The notes under the pieces: model-generated
Seen by the model: the letters and a program-made list of their open reading frames with translations, nothing else
Told to the model about the DNA's origin: nothing
Database searches by the model: none
Translations under genes and position numbers: made by a program
From: Coriobacteriia bacterium
Lineage (GTDB): Bacteria > Actinomycetota > Coriobacteriia > Coriobacteriales > Atopobiaceae
Length of the DNA: 64,000 bases
Reading direction: 5' to 3'
Assembly (NCBI GenBank): GCA_030530145.1
Contig: JAUMVN010000009.1
Coordinates: 1 to 64,000, forward strand
Shown: positions 1 through 8,276 of the stretch, piece by piece
How positions within the stretch are numbered: position 1 is the stretch's first letter
How the letters are laid out: every line of letters begins with the position of its first letter

Positions 1-76
1 TGGTGGGCCCAGCAGGATTCGAACCTGCAACCCAGGGATTATGAGTCCCCTGCGCTAACCGTTGCGCCATGAGCCC
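1..76 (-). tRNA. tRNA with CAT anticodon (Met or Ile2)
   Basis: The minus strand folds into a cloverleaf: a 7-bp acceptor (GGGCTCA with TGGGCCC), a D arm containing GGTTAGCGC, an anticodon loop CTCATAA, and a T arm with GGTTCGAATCC. The discriminator is A and CCA is encoded at 3..1. The anticodon CAT fits elongator Met, but also the lysidine-modified Ile2 tRNA that reads AUA. The sequence alone does not settle which. The body does not look like an initiator tRNA, because the first acceptor pair G-C is intact. Confidence 0.95.
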
Positions 77-118
77 GTATGAAAAAAGCGACGACCGAAG
101 CCGCCGCTCTATTTAACA

Positions 119-194
119 TGGTGGAGAATAGGGGGTTCGAACCCCTGACCTCGTGACTGCCAGTCACGCGCTCTCCCAACTGAGCTAATTCCCC
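119..194 (-). tRNA. tRNA-Ala(GGC)
   Basis: Minus-strand cloverleaf with acceptor GGGGAAT/ATTCTCC, D arm AGCTCAGTTGGGAGAGC, anticodon loop CTGGCAG (anticodon GGC) and T arm GGGTTCGAACCC. The discriminator is A and CCA is encoded at 121..119. It lies 42 bp upstream of the CAT tRNA in the same orientation, so the two are probably co-transcribed. Confidence 0.95.
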
Positions 195-306
195 GTGCGT
201 TGGTGCGAGGAATAATATATCGGGCATCTTGCGTCGGGTCAAGCGAGAATCTGAGATTTTTTTCGTGACCCTGTTTCGCGGGGGCCCGGGCGCGCGGAAA
301 CCGGGC

Positions 307-465
307 GAATACCAATCCCCGCGCCCTGGGCGCTTCGAGAAGGGGGCCAGTACCTTTTCGCCGCTTCTTCCTGCACGAAAATCGGCCCGAATACCAGCCT
401 GCAGGGGCGCGGGCATTGGTATTCGGGCCGATATCGAAGCAGCCTCGGTCGCGGGTTGGTATTCG
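307..465. repeat. Cluster of GAATACC-containing repeats
   Basis: The 305-bp gap between the Ala tRNA and the aminotransferase gene holds no gene. It contains four copies of an 8-base core GAATACCA. Two are on the plus strand (307-314 and 389-396) and two on the minus strand (complement of 417-424 and 458-465). The copy at 307-326 and the minus-strand copy at 426-407 agree over 20 positions with one difference (GAATACCAAT, then C or G, then CCCGCGCCC). Two copies pair to form the hairpin annotated as a terminator; the others have no such role. Confidence 0.6.
378..432 (-). terminator. Hairpin terminator after the aminotransferase gene
   Basis: Perfect 16-bp inverted repeat (381-396 with 417-432; arm ATCGGCCCGAATACCA) around a 20-nt loop. 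On the minus strand it is followed by TTTTCG, so it fits intrinsic termination of the operon ending at 500. The arms include the GAATACC repeat core. Confidence 0.6.
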
Positions 466-499
466 GCTGGATCCGGAAGCGCGCGCCCCGCCCGGGGCC

Positions 500-1633
500 C
501 TACAGCGCCGCCAGGAAGCCCTCCAGGCGGTCGAGGCCGAGCTCGAGCTGGTCGTCCGCGACGCAGTACGAGAGGCGCATGAACCCCTCGCACCCGAAGC
601 AGGTGCCCGGCACGCAGGCCACGCCTGCCTCGCGGACCAGGCGCTCGCAGAGCTCCTCGGAGCCCATGCCGAGGCCGCTCACGTCGGGGAAGGCGTAGAA
701 AGCGCCCTCGGGGCGCGTCAGGGGCAGCCCCATGCGGCCGAGCCTCTCGACCACGAGGTCGCGGCGGCGCCGATAGGTCTCGCGCATGGGCGCGACGTCG
801 CAGCCGAGCGCGACCACGGCGGCGTCCTGCACAAACGTCGGGATGCTGGAGATCAGGTACTGGTGCATCTTCTCAATCTGCGCCTTGAGCGCGGGGGCGG
901 CGGCGAGCCAGCCGATGCGCCACCCCGTCATGGCCCACGGCTTGGAGAACGAGTCGACGACGACGGTCTGGTCGCGGAGCTCCGGGTGCCGACAAGCGAA
1001 GCGCTCGCAGCCCTCCGCGTAGCAGAGGCGGTTGTACACGTCGTCGCAGATGACGTAGATGCCCGTCTCGGCCGCGACGCGCGCAACGGCGTCGAGCGAG
1101 GCGGCCCCGTAGACGCACCCCGTCGGGTTGTTCGGGGAGGTGACGACGATGGCCTTCGTGCGCTCCCCCACCACGGCCCTGAGCCGGTCCTCGTCTATCG
1201 CGAAGCCGTCGGAGCTCGTGTCGAGGAACCGGACCTCGCCGTGGGCCGCGCGCACGACGGTCTCGTAGAGGCCGAAGGCCGGCACGGGAACGACGACCTC
1301 GTCGCCGGGGTCGAGAAGCGCCTGGAGCGTGGCGGAGAGCGCCTCTGTGGCGCCGCAGGTGACGATAAGCTCCTCGGGGGCGTAGGCGAGCCCCTGCTCC
1401 CCCATATAGGACGAGAGGGCCGCGAGCAGGCTCGCCTTGCCGTTGTTGGGCGGGTAATGGGTCTGCCCCTCGGCGAGGGCGCGGGCCACGGCCTCCTTGA
1501 CGGCGGCCGGCGTGTCGAACTCGGGCTCGCCGAGGGTGAGCTTGACGCAGCCGGGCGTTGCGTTGGCCAGCGCGTTGAAGCGCCTGATGCCCGAGGTGGC
1601 GAGAAGCGCGAGGTCGGAGTTGGTCTTCTTCAT
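500..1633 (-). CDS. Pyridoxal-phosphate aminotransferase, class I/II
   Basis: This 377-residue protein is a fold-type I aminotransferase (aspartate/aromatic-type subgroup) that moves amino groups between an amino acid and a 2-oxo acid. Visible motifs are SPNNPTG at 166-172, DDVY at 197-200, the PLP lysine in DSFSK (K231), GWRIGW just after it, and a carboxylate-binding Arg in FMRLSY near 355. Its length is typical. The substrate cannot be read from sequence. The start ATG is 11 bp after the upstream gene's stop. It is co-directional with an alpha-hydroxyacid enzyme, so the pair may jointly handle 2-hydroxy, 2-oxo and 2-amino acids (inference). Confidence 0.9.
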   Translation of the reverse strand: MKKTNSDLALLATSGIRRFNALANATPGCVKLTLGEPEFDTPAAVKEAVARALAEGQTHYPPNNGKASLLAALSSYMGEQGLAYAPEELIVTCGATEALSATLQALLDPGDEVVVPVPAFGLYETVVRAAHGEVRFLDTSSDGFAIDEDRLRAVVGERTKAIVVTSPNNPTGCVYGAASLDAVARVAAETGIYVICDDVYNRLCYAEGCERFACRHPELRDQTVVVDSFSKPWAMTGWRIGWLAAAPALKAQIEKMHQYLISSIPTFVQDAAVVALGCDVAPMRETYRRRRDLVVERLGRMGLPLTRPEGAFYAFPDVSGLGMGSEELCERLVREAGVACVPGTCFGCEGFMRLSYCVADDQLELGLDRLEGFLAAL

Positions 1634-1644
1634 GGCGAGGCCCC

Positions 1645-2673
1645 CTATCCCTTGAAGATCATGTCGGCCGAGATGTCGGCCACCGTCTCGGCACCGCACA
1701 TCTCCATCGTGTCGGCTAGCTCGGCCTGGAGCTGCGCGAGGTAGGCGGCCACGCCCTCCTCGCCGCCGCCGAACGCCGCCACGACGAAGGGCCGGCACAT
1801 GAGGACCGCGTCCGCCCCGAGGGCGAGCGCTCGGAAGACGTCGAGGCCGGAGCGGATGCCGCCGTCGACCAGGATCTCGATATCGTCGCCCACCGCGTCG
1901 GCCACCGCGGGCAGCGCGTCCGCCGTGGCGGGGACGCCGTCGAGGACGCGCCCGCCGTGGTTGGAGACCACAACGGCGTCCGCCCCCGCGCGGGCCGCGA
2001 GCTCGGCGGCGCGCGGCGTCATGACGCCCTTGAGCACGAAGGGTACGCCCTGCTCGTGGCAAGCCGCAGACACCTCGGCCACCTGGACCTCGTCCTTGGC
2101 GCCGGCGGGAGGATTCTGGCCCTTGAGGAAGGGCAGGCCGGCGGCGTCGATGTCCATGGCGACGGCGGCGGGGCGCGCGGCGAGCGCCTGGCCGAGCTTG
2201 TGCTCGAGGGTGTTCGCGTCCCAGGGCTTCACCGTGACGACGCCCGCGCCGCCCAAGGAGGCGATGGCGTCGCAGGAGCGCGTCATGATCTGCGGGTCGA
2301 GGCCGTCGCCCGTCCAGGCGAGCGTGCCCGCGCCCGCGGCGGCGCGCAGGACGCAGCCGTTGTAGCCCACAGTGTCGTACTTCTCGCCGTAGTGCCGCTG
2401 GACGTCGCCCACGGGCCCGATCATGACCGGCAGCGAGAGGTCCGCGCCGAGGACGCCCGCGCCCGTCCGCGCCTCGAAGTACGGGTGCAGCGTGTCCATG
2501 TTCACGAGCGCGCGCTGCCACGCCTCGTGGTTCCTGATGGCGACGGTGCCCGATCCCTTGGCGCCCGGCCCGGGGATCTGGCCCCGGCACCCGCGCCCGT
2601 CGCACTTGTTGCAAGCCTTGCAATAAGGACCGATGTTTCCCCTGGCAGATGCGGCAAGCTCCGCGTAGTTCAT
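1645..2673 (-). CDS. FMN-dependent alpha-hydroxyacid oxidase/dehydrogenase family protein
   Basis: A 342-residue TIM-barrel flavoprotein of the lactate/glycolate oxidase family, which oxidises 2-hydroxy acids to 2-oxo acids using FMN. The family active site is clear: VSNHGGRVLDG with H239 and R242, Lys in VLKGV (K215), and the phosphate-binding DGGIRSG (270-276) and MCRPF segments. Unusually, the N-terminus carries four clustered cysteines, C18, C21, C24 and C29, reminiscent of an Fe-S or metal site, so electrons may go to a carrier rather than O2 (inference). It starts at ATG after AGAGAGGAAC. The real substrate is unknown. Confidence 0.85.
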   Translation of the reverse strand: MNYAELAASARGNIGPYCKACNKCDGRGCRGQIPGPGAKGSGTVAIRNHEAWQRALVNMDTLHPYFEARTGAGVLGADLSLPVMIGPVGDVQRHYGEKYDTVGYNGCVLRAAAGAGTLAWTGDGLDPQIMTRSCDAIASLGGAGVVTVKPWDANTLEHKLGQALAARPAAVAMDIDAAGLPFLKGQNPPAGAKDEVQVAEVSAACHEQGVPFVLKGVMTPRAAELAARAGADAVVVSNHGGRVLDGVPATADALPAVADAVGDDIEILVDGGIRSGLDVFRALALGADAVLMCRPFVVAAFGGGEEGVAAYLAQLQAELADTMEMCGAETVADISADMIFKG

Positions 2674-2692
2674 GTTCCTCTCTCCCCTCTAT

Positions 2693-2727
2693 CAAGAAGC
2701 CCCGGGCAGCTCGTCGCCGCCCGGGGC
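2693..2727 (-). terminator. Terminator after proS
   Basis: A 9-bp perfect stem GCCCCGGGC (2699-2707 with 2719-2727) followed on the minus strand by TTCTTG. It separates proS from the two-gene unit at 500-2673. Confidence 0.65.
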
Positions 2728-2749
2728 CGGAAGTTCCCGTCCTGTGCGC

Positions 2750-4450
2750 TTAGGCGCGCGCGGGGACGATGCGCCCGGAGAGCCAGGACGCGAGCTCCCC
2801 GAACGGCACGTCGAAGCGCTCGCCGCTCGCGCGGTCCTTGACCTCGGCGGTGCCGGCGGCCACGCCCTTCTTGCCCAGGATGACCTGGTACGGGATGCCG
2901 ATCAGGTCCGCGTCGGCGAACTTGACGCCCGGGCGCTCCTTGCGGTCGTCGACGAGGACCTCGAGGTCGGCCGCGGCGAGCTCCTCGGTCACCTTCTGCG
3001 CGACGGGCCACACCACGTCGTCGTTCACGCTCATGGCGACGACCTCGACCTCGTAGGGCGCGACGCAGACGGGCCAGCAGATGCCGCGGTCGTCGTTGTG
3101 CTGCTCGACGACGGCCGAGACCATGCGGGAGACGCCGATGCCGTAGCAGCCCATGAGGAAGGGCTTCTCGCGCCCGTCCTCGTCCATGAAGGTCGCGCCC
3201 ATGGACTCGGAGTACTTGGTGCCCAGCTGGAAGACCTGGGAGATCTCGATGCCGCGGGCGGAGTGCAGCGCCTTGCCGCAGTGCGGGCAGGGATCGCCCT
3301 CGGCCACGGTAATAAGGTCGGCCCACTCGTCCACTGTGAAGTCGCGGCCCGGCTCGATGCCCACGTAGTGGTAACCGTCGACGTTGGCGCCGCAGGCCCA
3401 GCTGTGGGCGGCCCTGAGCGACTCGTCGCAGACGATGCGGATGCCCTCGGTGAGGTTCACGGGGCCGATGGAGCCCTTGGGCAGGCGGTAGCCCTTGAGC
3501 TCGTCGTCGGTCATCATGCGGTAGCCGGCGCCGAAGACGTGCTCGGCCTTGCAGTCGTTGAGCTCGTGGTCGCCCGGGACGAGCGCGAGGACGGGCTTGC
3601 CCTCGGCGTCGACGACGCAGAGAGACTTGACGGTGGCGTTCTCGGGGATCTCCAGCAGCTTGGCGAGGTCCTCGATGCTGTGGGTGCCCGGGGTCTCGAT
3701 GCGTCGCAGCTCGCCGTGGCCGGGGCCGTCGAGGACGGGGACCTGGGTCGTCGCGGCCTCGGTGTCGGCCGCGAAGCCGCAGTCGCACCAGACGAGCTCG
3801 GCCTCGCCGGCGTCGGCGAGCGCCATGAACTCGACGGAGGTGTCGCCGCCGATCTGGCCGGAGTCGGCCACGACGGGCAGGGCCTTGATGCCGCAGCGCT
3901 CGGCGATGCGGGCATAGGCGCCCTTCTCGTCCTCGTAGCACTCCTGCAGGGACTCCTGCGTGGCGCTGAAGGAGTAGGCGTCCTTCATGATGAACTCGCG
4001 GCCGCGCATGAGGCCGAAGCGGGGGCGCAGCTCGTCGCGGAACTTGTCCTGGATGTGGTAGAGCGTGACGGGCAGCTGCTTATAGCTGCGCAGCTCGTTG
4101 CGTACGAGGTCGGTGTAGGTCTCCTCGTGGGTGGGGCCGAGGACGAAGTCGCGCTCGTGGCGGTCCTTCAGGCGCATGAGCTCGGGGCCGTAGGCGGCGT
4201 AGCGGCCGGACTGCTCCCAGAGCTCGGCGGGGGTGACGATGGGTGTGAGCATCTCCTGGGCGCCGATACCCTCCATCTCGTCGCGGATGACGCCCTCGAT
4301 CTTCTGGATCACGCGCCAGCACAGCGGCAGGTAGCTGTAGAGGCCGGCCGCGGTCTTGCGGATCATGCCGGCGCGAAGCAGCAGCTTGTGGCTCACGAGC
4401 TCCGCCTCGGCGGGGTCCTCCTTGAGGGTGGGGGCATAGAGACGGGACAT
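2750..4450 (-). CDS. proS: Proline--tRNA ligase
   Basis: Class II prolyl-tRNA synthetase of the bacterial type, 566 residues, charging tRNA-Pro. The N-terminus has the class II catalytic core (LLLRAGMIRKTAAGLYSYLP, motif 1 region), followed by motif 2 (FRDELRPRFGLMRGREFIMK). The typical bacterial INS editing domain is inserted in the middle, and the anticodon-binding domain is at the C-terminus. ATG 4450 (MSRLYAPTLKEDP) was chosen by family alignment. An in-frame GTG at 4468 would add VKRYQK and cannot be excluded. proS at the end of the uppS-cdsA-dxr-rseP run matches Firmicutes gene order. Confidence 0.97.
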   Translation of the reverse strand: MSRLYAPTLKEDPAEAELVSHKLLLRAGMIRKTAAGLYSYLPLCWRVIQKIEGVIRDEMEGIGAQEMLTPIVTPAELWEQSGRYAAYGPELMRLKDRHERDFVLGPTHEETYTDLVRNELRSYKQLPVTLYHIQDKFRDELRPRFGLMRGREFIMKDAYSFSATQESLQECYEDEKGAYARIAERCGIKALPVVADSGQIGGDTSVEFMALADAGEAELVWCDCGFAADTEAATTQVPVLDGPGHGELRRIETPGTHSIEDLAKLLEIPENATVKSLCVVDAEGKPVLALVPGDHELNDCKAEHVFGAGYRMMTDDELKGYRLPKGSIGPVNLTEGIRIVCDESLRAAHSWACGANVDGYHYVGIEPGRDFTVDEWADLITVAEGDPCPHCGKALHSARGIEISQVFQLGTKYSESMGATFMDEDGREKPFLMGCYGIGVSRMVSAVVEQHNDDRGICWPVCVAPYEVEVVAMSVNDDVVWPVAQKVTEELAAADLEVLVDDRKERPGVKFADADLIGIPYQVILGKKGVAAGTAEVKDRASGERFDVPFGELASWLSGRIVPARA

Positions 4451-4570
4451 CTTCTGGTAGCGCTTCACGGTGATTCCAATCGTCCGGATGCGATGCCGGG
4501 CAAAGGCCCCTGCATCGTGACACATGAGGTAGATTCTACGGCAAGAAGCCCTGCGCGTGCGGCGCGGGGG

Positions 4571-5680
4571 CTAGGCCTCGCCCTTCTCGCCGAAGCGAGA
4601 CTCGATCTCGGCGAAGAGCTCGTCGACCATGCGCTCCTCCGGGACCTTGCGGATGGACTCGCCGGCCGCGAAGAGAAGGGCCTCTCCCCGCCCGCTCGCC
4701 ATGCCGATGTCCGCGCCGCGGGCCTCGCCGGGGCCGTTGACGGCGCAGCCCATGACCGCGACCGAGATGGGCGCCTTCACGTCCTGGAGCCGGCGGGCCA
4801 CCTCCTCGGCGATGGGGATCATGTCCACCTGGCAGCGGCCGCAGGTGGGGCAGCTCACGAGCTCGGGGTGGAGCCGGCGCATGCCGAGGGCGGCCAGGAG
4901 CTCCCAGGCCACCTTGACCTCCTCGACCGGATCGGCCGTGAGCGAGAGGCGCATGGTGTCGCCGATGCCCTCGGAGAGAAGCACCGAGAGGGCCGCGACG
5001 TTCTTCACGGTGCCCTGGGTGAGCGTGCCCGCCTCGGTGACGCCGATGTGAAGCGGCACGTGGGGCAGCAGGCGCGAGAGCTCGCGGTTCGTCTGGATGG
5101 TTGCCGGCACGTCGTGGACCTTCGCGGACATGACGATGTCGGTGAAGCCGCGCTCCTCAAAGTGGCGCACGAAGCTGACGGCGCTCTGAACGAGCTTCTG
5201 GGGCTGGGTCAGGTCCTCGCGCGCGTCGATGGCGCGGTCGAGGGAGCCGGCGTTCACGCCGATGCGGATGGGGATCCCAGCCGCGCCGGCCTCGTCGATG
5301 ACGGCGTCGACCTTGTCCCAGGAGCCGATGTTGCCCGGGTTCACGCGCAGCGCGGAGGCCCCGCGGCGGGCCGCCTCGATGGCCAGGCGGTGGTCGAAGT
5401 GGATATCGGCCACCACGGGCAGGGGCGATGCCGCGCAGATCTCCTGGAAACCGTCGAGCACGGCGGCCGAGGGGATGGCCACGCGCACGATCTCGCAGCC
5501 CGCGTCGGCCAGGCGGCCGATCTGGGCGAGCGTCGACGCGGGGTCGTCCGTCTTCGTGGTGCACATGGACTGTACCGAGACGGGCGCGCCGCCACCTACC
5601 TGCACGTTCCCGACGTGGACCGGCCGGGTAAGCTCGCGGGGCAGGGCGTTTTCCGCCGGTTTCGGGTCATTTACGCTCAT
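4571..5680 (-). CDS. ispG: 4-hydroxy-3-methylbut-2-enyl-diphosphate synthase (flavodoxin/ferredoxin)
   Basis: A 369-residue MEP-pathway enzyme that converts methylerythritol cyclodiphosphate to HMBPP, using a [4Fe-4S] cluster. The N-terminal TIM barrel (QSMCTTKTDD, ADIHFDHR, LRVNPGNIGS) is followed by the cluster domain, with ligands C277 and C280 in SCPTCGRC and C312 in GCAVNGPGEA, plus the conserved Glu E319. It lies 2 bp downstream of rseP and in the same run as dxr, so two MEP steps are co-transcribed. A G+C hairpin and TTCTTG follow it in the gap before proS and may attenuate readthrough. Confidence 0.97.
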   Translation of the reverse strand: MSVNDPKPAENALPRELTRPVHVGNVQVGGGAPVSVQSMCTTKTDDPASTLAQIGRLADAGCEIVRVAIPSAAVLDGFQEICAASPLPVVADIHFDHRLAIEAARRGASALRVNPGNIGSWDKVDAVIDEAGAAGIPIRIGVNAGSLDRAIDAREDLTQPQKLVQSAVSFVRHFEERGFTDIVMSAKVHDVPATIQTNRELSRLLPHVPLHIGVTEAGTLTQGTVKNVAALSVLLSEGIGDTMRLSLTADPVEEVKVAWELLAALGMRRLHPELVSCPTCGRCQVDMIPIAEEVARRLQDVKAPISVAVMGCAVNGPGEARGADIGMASGRGEALLFAAGESIRKVPEERMVDELFAEIESRFGEKGEA

Positions 5681-5682
5681 GG

Positions 5683-7068
5683 CTATCCAATCACGAAGCG
5701 GACGATGTCGTTCTTGAGCACGACGACGAAGACGAAGACGAAGAAGGCGAGACCAACGTAGCTGATCCAGTTCTGCACCTTGAGCGAGAGCTGCCGGCGC
5801 GTAACCAGCTGGATGACCTCGATGAGGATCTTTCCGCCGTCGAGGGGCGGGATGGGCAGCAGGTTCATGAAGCCGAGCGACATCGATACGGACGCGGCGA
5901 GGATGAGGAGGTCGATAAGGCCCGAGGAGGCGGCCTCGGAGGCCATGACCGAGACGCCCACGACCGATGAGGACTGGTCGAGCACCTGCATGGTCTTCTG
6001 CGGGACGATGAGCTGGACCACGTACTCGGCGACCATCTTCCCGTAGCTCAGGGCGAGGCCCGCGGACTGGACAGGGCCAGGGTGGTAGACGATGACCTCG
6101 GAGCCGATGCCGAGCATAGCGGTGTTCTGGCCGTCCTCAAGGTCGACCGCGAGCTCGACCTGTTCGCCGCCGCGCTCGACCGTCAGGGTGAAGTCGGTTC
6201 CGCTGTCCAGATAAGGGTCAAGGGCGGCGGACATGGAGGACCAATCGGAGACCTCGGTATCCCCCACCTTGACGACGCGGTCGCCGACGGCCACGCCCGC
6301 GGCCTCCGCGTAGGAGCCCGAGTACACCTCGCCGATGACCGCCTCGTTCGAGGCGGCGGGGATGCCGGAGGCCATGAAGTACGCGCTCACCACGACGAAC
6401 GCGAAGAGCACGTTGACGAGCGGCCCAGCGAAGAGGATGGCGAGGCGCTTGAGGAAGCCCATGCCCAGGTAGGTGTGGGATCTCTCGGCCTCCAGGAACT
6501 TCTCGGCGCCGCACTCGGGGACGCGCGGGGCGCCGGCCTTGGTGGCGCCCTCCTTGGAGAAGTCGTGCCCGCGGTCGAACTCGGTGAGAAGCGCGGCGTC
6601 GCGCGCCATGGTCTCGAATGCGGCGGGGTACGTCTTCTGGGAGGGCTTCTCGCCGAGCTCGGGGTTGTAGTACGGCCTCACGGCGCCCCAGTCGGAGAGG
6701 CTGACGAGCGCGGAGATGGCCTCGTCCTCGCCGATGCCCGTCTCGGACGCCACCTTGGAGACCTCGACGCGGCCGTTGGCCTGCACGCAGGCGAGCACCT
6801 CGGCAAGCTTGGACGACTCGACGGGCTCCATGCCGCAGATGCGGTTGTAGCCGCCCAGGAGCAGGGGCGTCACGCCGATCTCGGTGCCGACCTTCTTGCT
6901 CTTGAACGAGAGCCTGTGGCGGCAGGGCAGGCCCAGCATGAACTCGGTCACGCGCACGCCGCAGGCGCGGGCGGCCAGGTAGTGGCCCGCCTCGTGGATG
7001 AAGACGAGGACCGAAAGGACGATGGCGCCCCAGAACACGGCGGATACGACGGAAAGAAGCACGGACAA
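5683..7068 (-). CDS. rseP: RseP-like site-2 (M50) membrane metalloprotease with inserted winged-helix-like segment
   Basis: A 461-residue intramembrane zinc protease that cuts membrane-anchored substrates such as anti-sigma factors. HEAGH sits at residues 25-29 in the first membrane helix. A PDZ domain lies around 230-310, followed by a hydrophobic segment with the second zinc motif LPIPPLDGG and a last helix near the C-terminus. Between the metal site and the next membrane segment lies an unusual soluble stretch (about 81-195) whose first part looks like a winged helix. The start is TTG 7068: GGAGG lies 7 nt upstream, inside the end of dxr. No ATG fits. Confidence 0.92.
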   Translation of the reverse strand: MSVLLSVVSAVFWGAIVLSVLVFIHEAGHYLAARACGVRVTEFMLGLPCRHRLSFKSKKVGTEIGVTPLLLGGYNRICGMEPVESSKLAEVLACVQANGRVEVSKVASETGIGEDEAISALVSLSDWGAVRPYYNPELGEKPSQKTYPAAFETMARDAALLTEFDRGHDFSKEGATKAGAPRVPECGAEKFLEAERSHTYLGMGFLKRLAILFAGPLVNVLFAFVVVSAYFMASGIPAASNEAVIGEVYSGSYAEAAGVAVGDRVVKVGDTEVSDWSSMSAALDPYLDSGTDFTLTVERGGEQVELAVDLEDGQNTAMLGIGSEVIVYHPGPVQSAGLALSYGKMVAEYVVQLIVPQKTMQVLDQSSSVVGVSVMASEAASSGLIDLLILAASVSMSLGFMNLLPIPPLDGGKILIEVIQLVTRRQLSLKVQNWISYVGLAFFVFVFVVVLKNDIVRFVIG

Positions 7069-7070
7069 GG

Positions 7071-8276
7071 TCAGACCTCCGAAGAAAGGGCGGCGCGGGC
7101 GGCCTCGCGGGCGCGGGCGTCGACGTCGAGGAGCTGCTCGAGGCTCTCCACGCGCTCGACCGGGGTGGCGTCCATGACCTCGCGGACGACCTTCTCGATG
7201 TCCGTGAAGCCGCAGGCGCCCTGACGGAACGCGAGGTTGGCGACCTCGTTGGCGGCGTTCATGGCGCACGGGAGCGTGCCGCCCTCGCGGCCAGCGCGCT
7301 TGGCGAGGGCGAGGCACCCGAAGGTCTCCTCATCGGCCTCGCCGAAGGTGATGGGCGCGCACGAGCCCCAGTCGACGCGCTCGACGGAGGCGTCCCAGCG
7401 CTCGGGGTAGCTCAGGGCGTACTGGATGGGGGCGCGCATGTCGGAGCCGCCGAGCTGTGCCTTCACGACGCCGTCGGCGAACTCGACCATCGAGTGGATC
7501 TTGCTCTGGCGCTGCACGAGCACGCGGACGGCGTCGACGGGCACCTGGAAGAGGTGCTTGGCCTCGATGACCTCGAGGCCCTTGTTCATGAGGGAGGCGG
7601 AGTCGATCGTGATCTTCGCGCCCATGTCCCAGGTGGGGTGCGCGAGGGCGTCGGCGGCGGTCACGCGGGCGAGCTCGTCGCGCGTCTTACCGTAGAAAGG
7701 GCCGCCCGAGCAGGTGAGCCAGATGCGGTGGACCTCGGAGCTTCTCTCCCCCACGAGGCACTGGAAGATGGCGGAGTGCTCGGAGTCCACCGGGATGAGG
7801 CGGCCGGGCTTGGCGAGCGGCATGAGCAGGTCGCCGCCGCAGACGATGGACTCCTTGTTCGCGTAGGCGAGGACCTTGTCGGCCTTGAGGGCCGCGTAGC
7901 CGGCGTGTATGCCGGCGAAGCCGACAAGGGCGTTTACGACGATGTCGACCTCGGGGAGCTCCGCGAGCGCCGTCACAGCCTCCTCGCCGACGCCGAGCGC
8001 GCATCCGCCGGGCAGCTCGCCGAGCACGGGGTCGGAGGCGCGGGAGGCGTCCGCGACCGCGACATGCGCGCAGCCGAACTCGCGGGCCGCCGAGACGAGC
8101 GCGGCGGTCGAGGTGTTCACGGAGAGGGCGACGACCTCGACCTTATCGGCGTGGCGCCGGGCCACGTCGAGGGTCTGGGTTCCGATGGAGCCCGAGCAGC
8201 CGAGCACGGCCACGCGCACGGGGCGCGGGCGCTCGGAGCGCGGGGCGGTGTCCTCGAAGATGGTGATGGGGGTCAT
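7071..8276 (-). CDS. dxr: 1-deoxy-D-xylulose-5-phosphate reductoisomerase
   Basis: The first committed MEP enzyme, 401 residues, reducing and rearranging DXP to methylerythritol 4-phosphate with NADPH and a divalent metal. The NADPH loop GCSGSIG is at 26-32. Further family motifs are NKESIVCGGDLL, the metal/substrate motif DSEHSAIFQCL, and SASLMNKGLEVIEAKHLF. It abuts cdsA (0 bp gap), and its 3' end carries the ribosome-binding site for rseP, so translation of the pair is probably linked. Confidence 0.97.
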   Translation of the reverse strand: MTPITIFEDTAPRSERPRPVRVAVLGCSGSIGTQTLDVARRHADKVEVVALSVNTSTAALVSAAREFGCAHVAVADASRASDPVLGELPGGCALGVGEEAVTALAELPEVDIVVNALVGFAGIHAGYAALKADKVLAYANKESIVCGGDLLMPLAKPGRLIPVDSEHSAIFQCLVGERSSEVHRIWLTCSGGPFYGKTRDELARVTAADALAHPTWDMGAKITIDSASLMNKGLEVIEAKHLFQVPVDAVRVLVQRQSKIHSMVEFADGVVKAQLGGSDMRAPIQYALSYPERWDASVERVDWGSCAPITFGEADEETFGCLALAKRAGREGGTLPCAMNAANEVANLAFRQGACGFTDIEKVVREVMDATPVERVESLEQLLDVDARAREAARAALSSEV

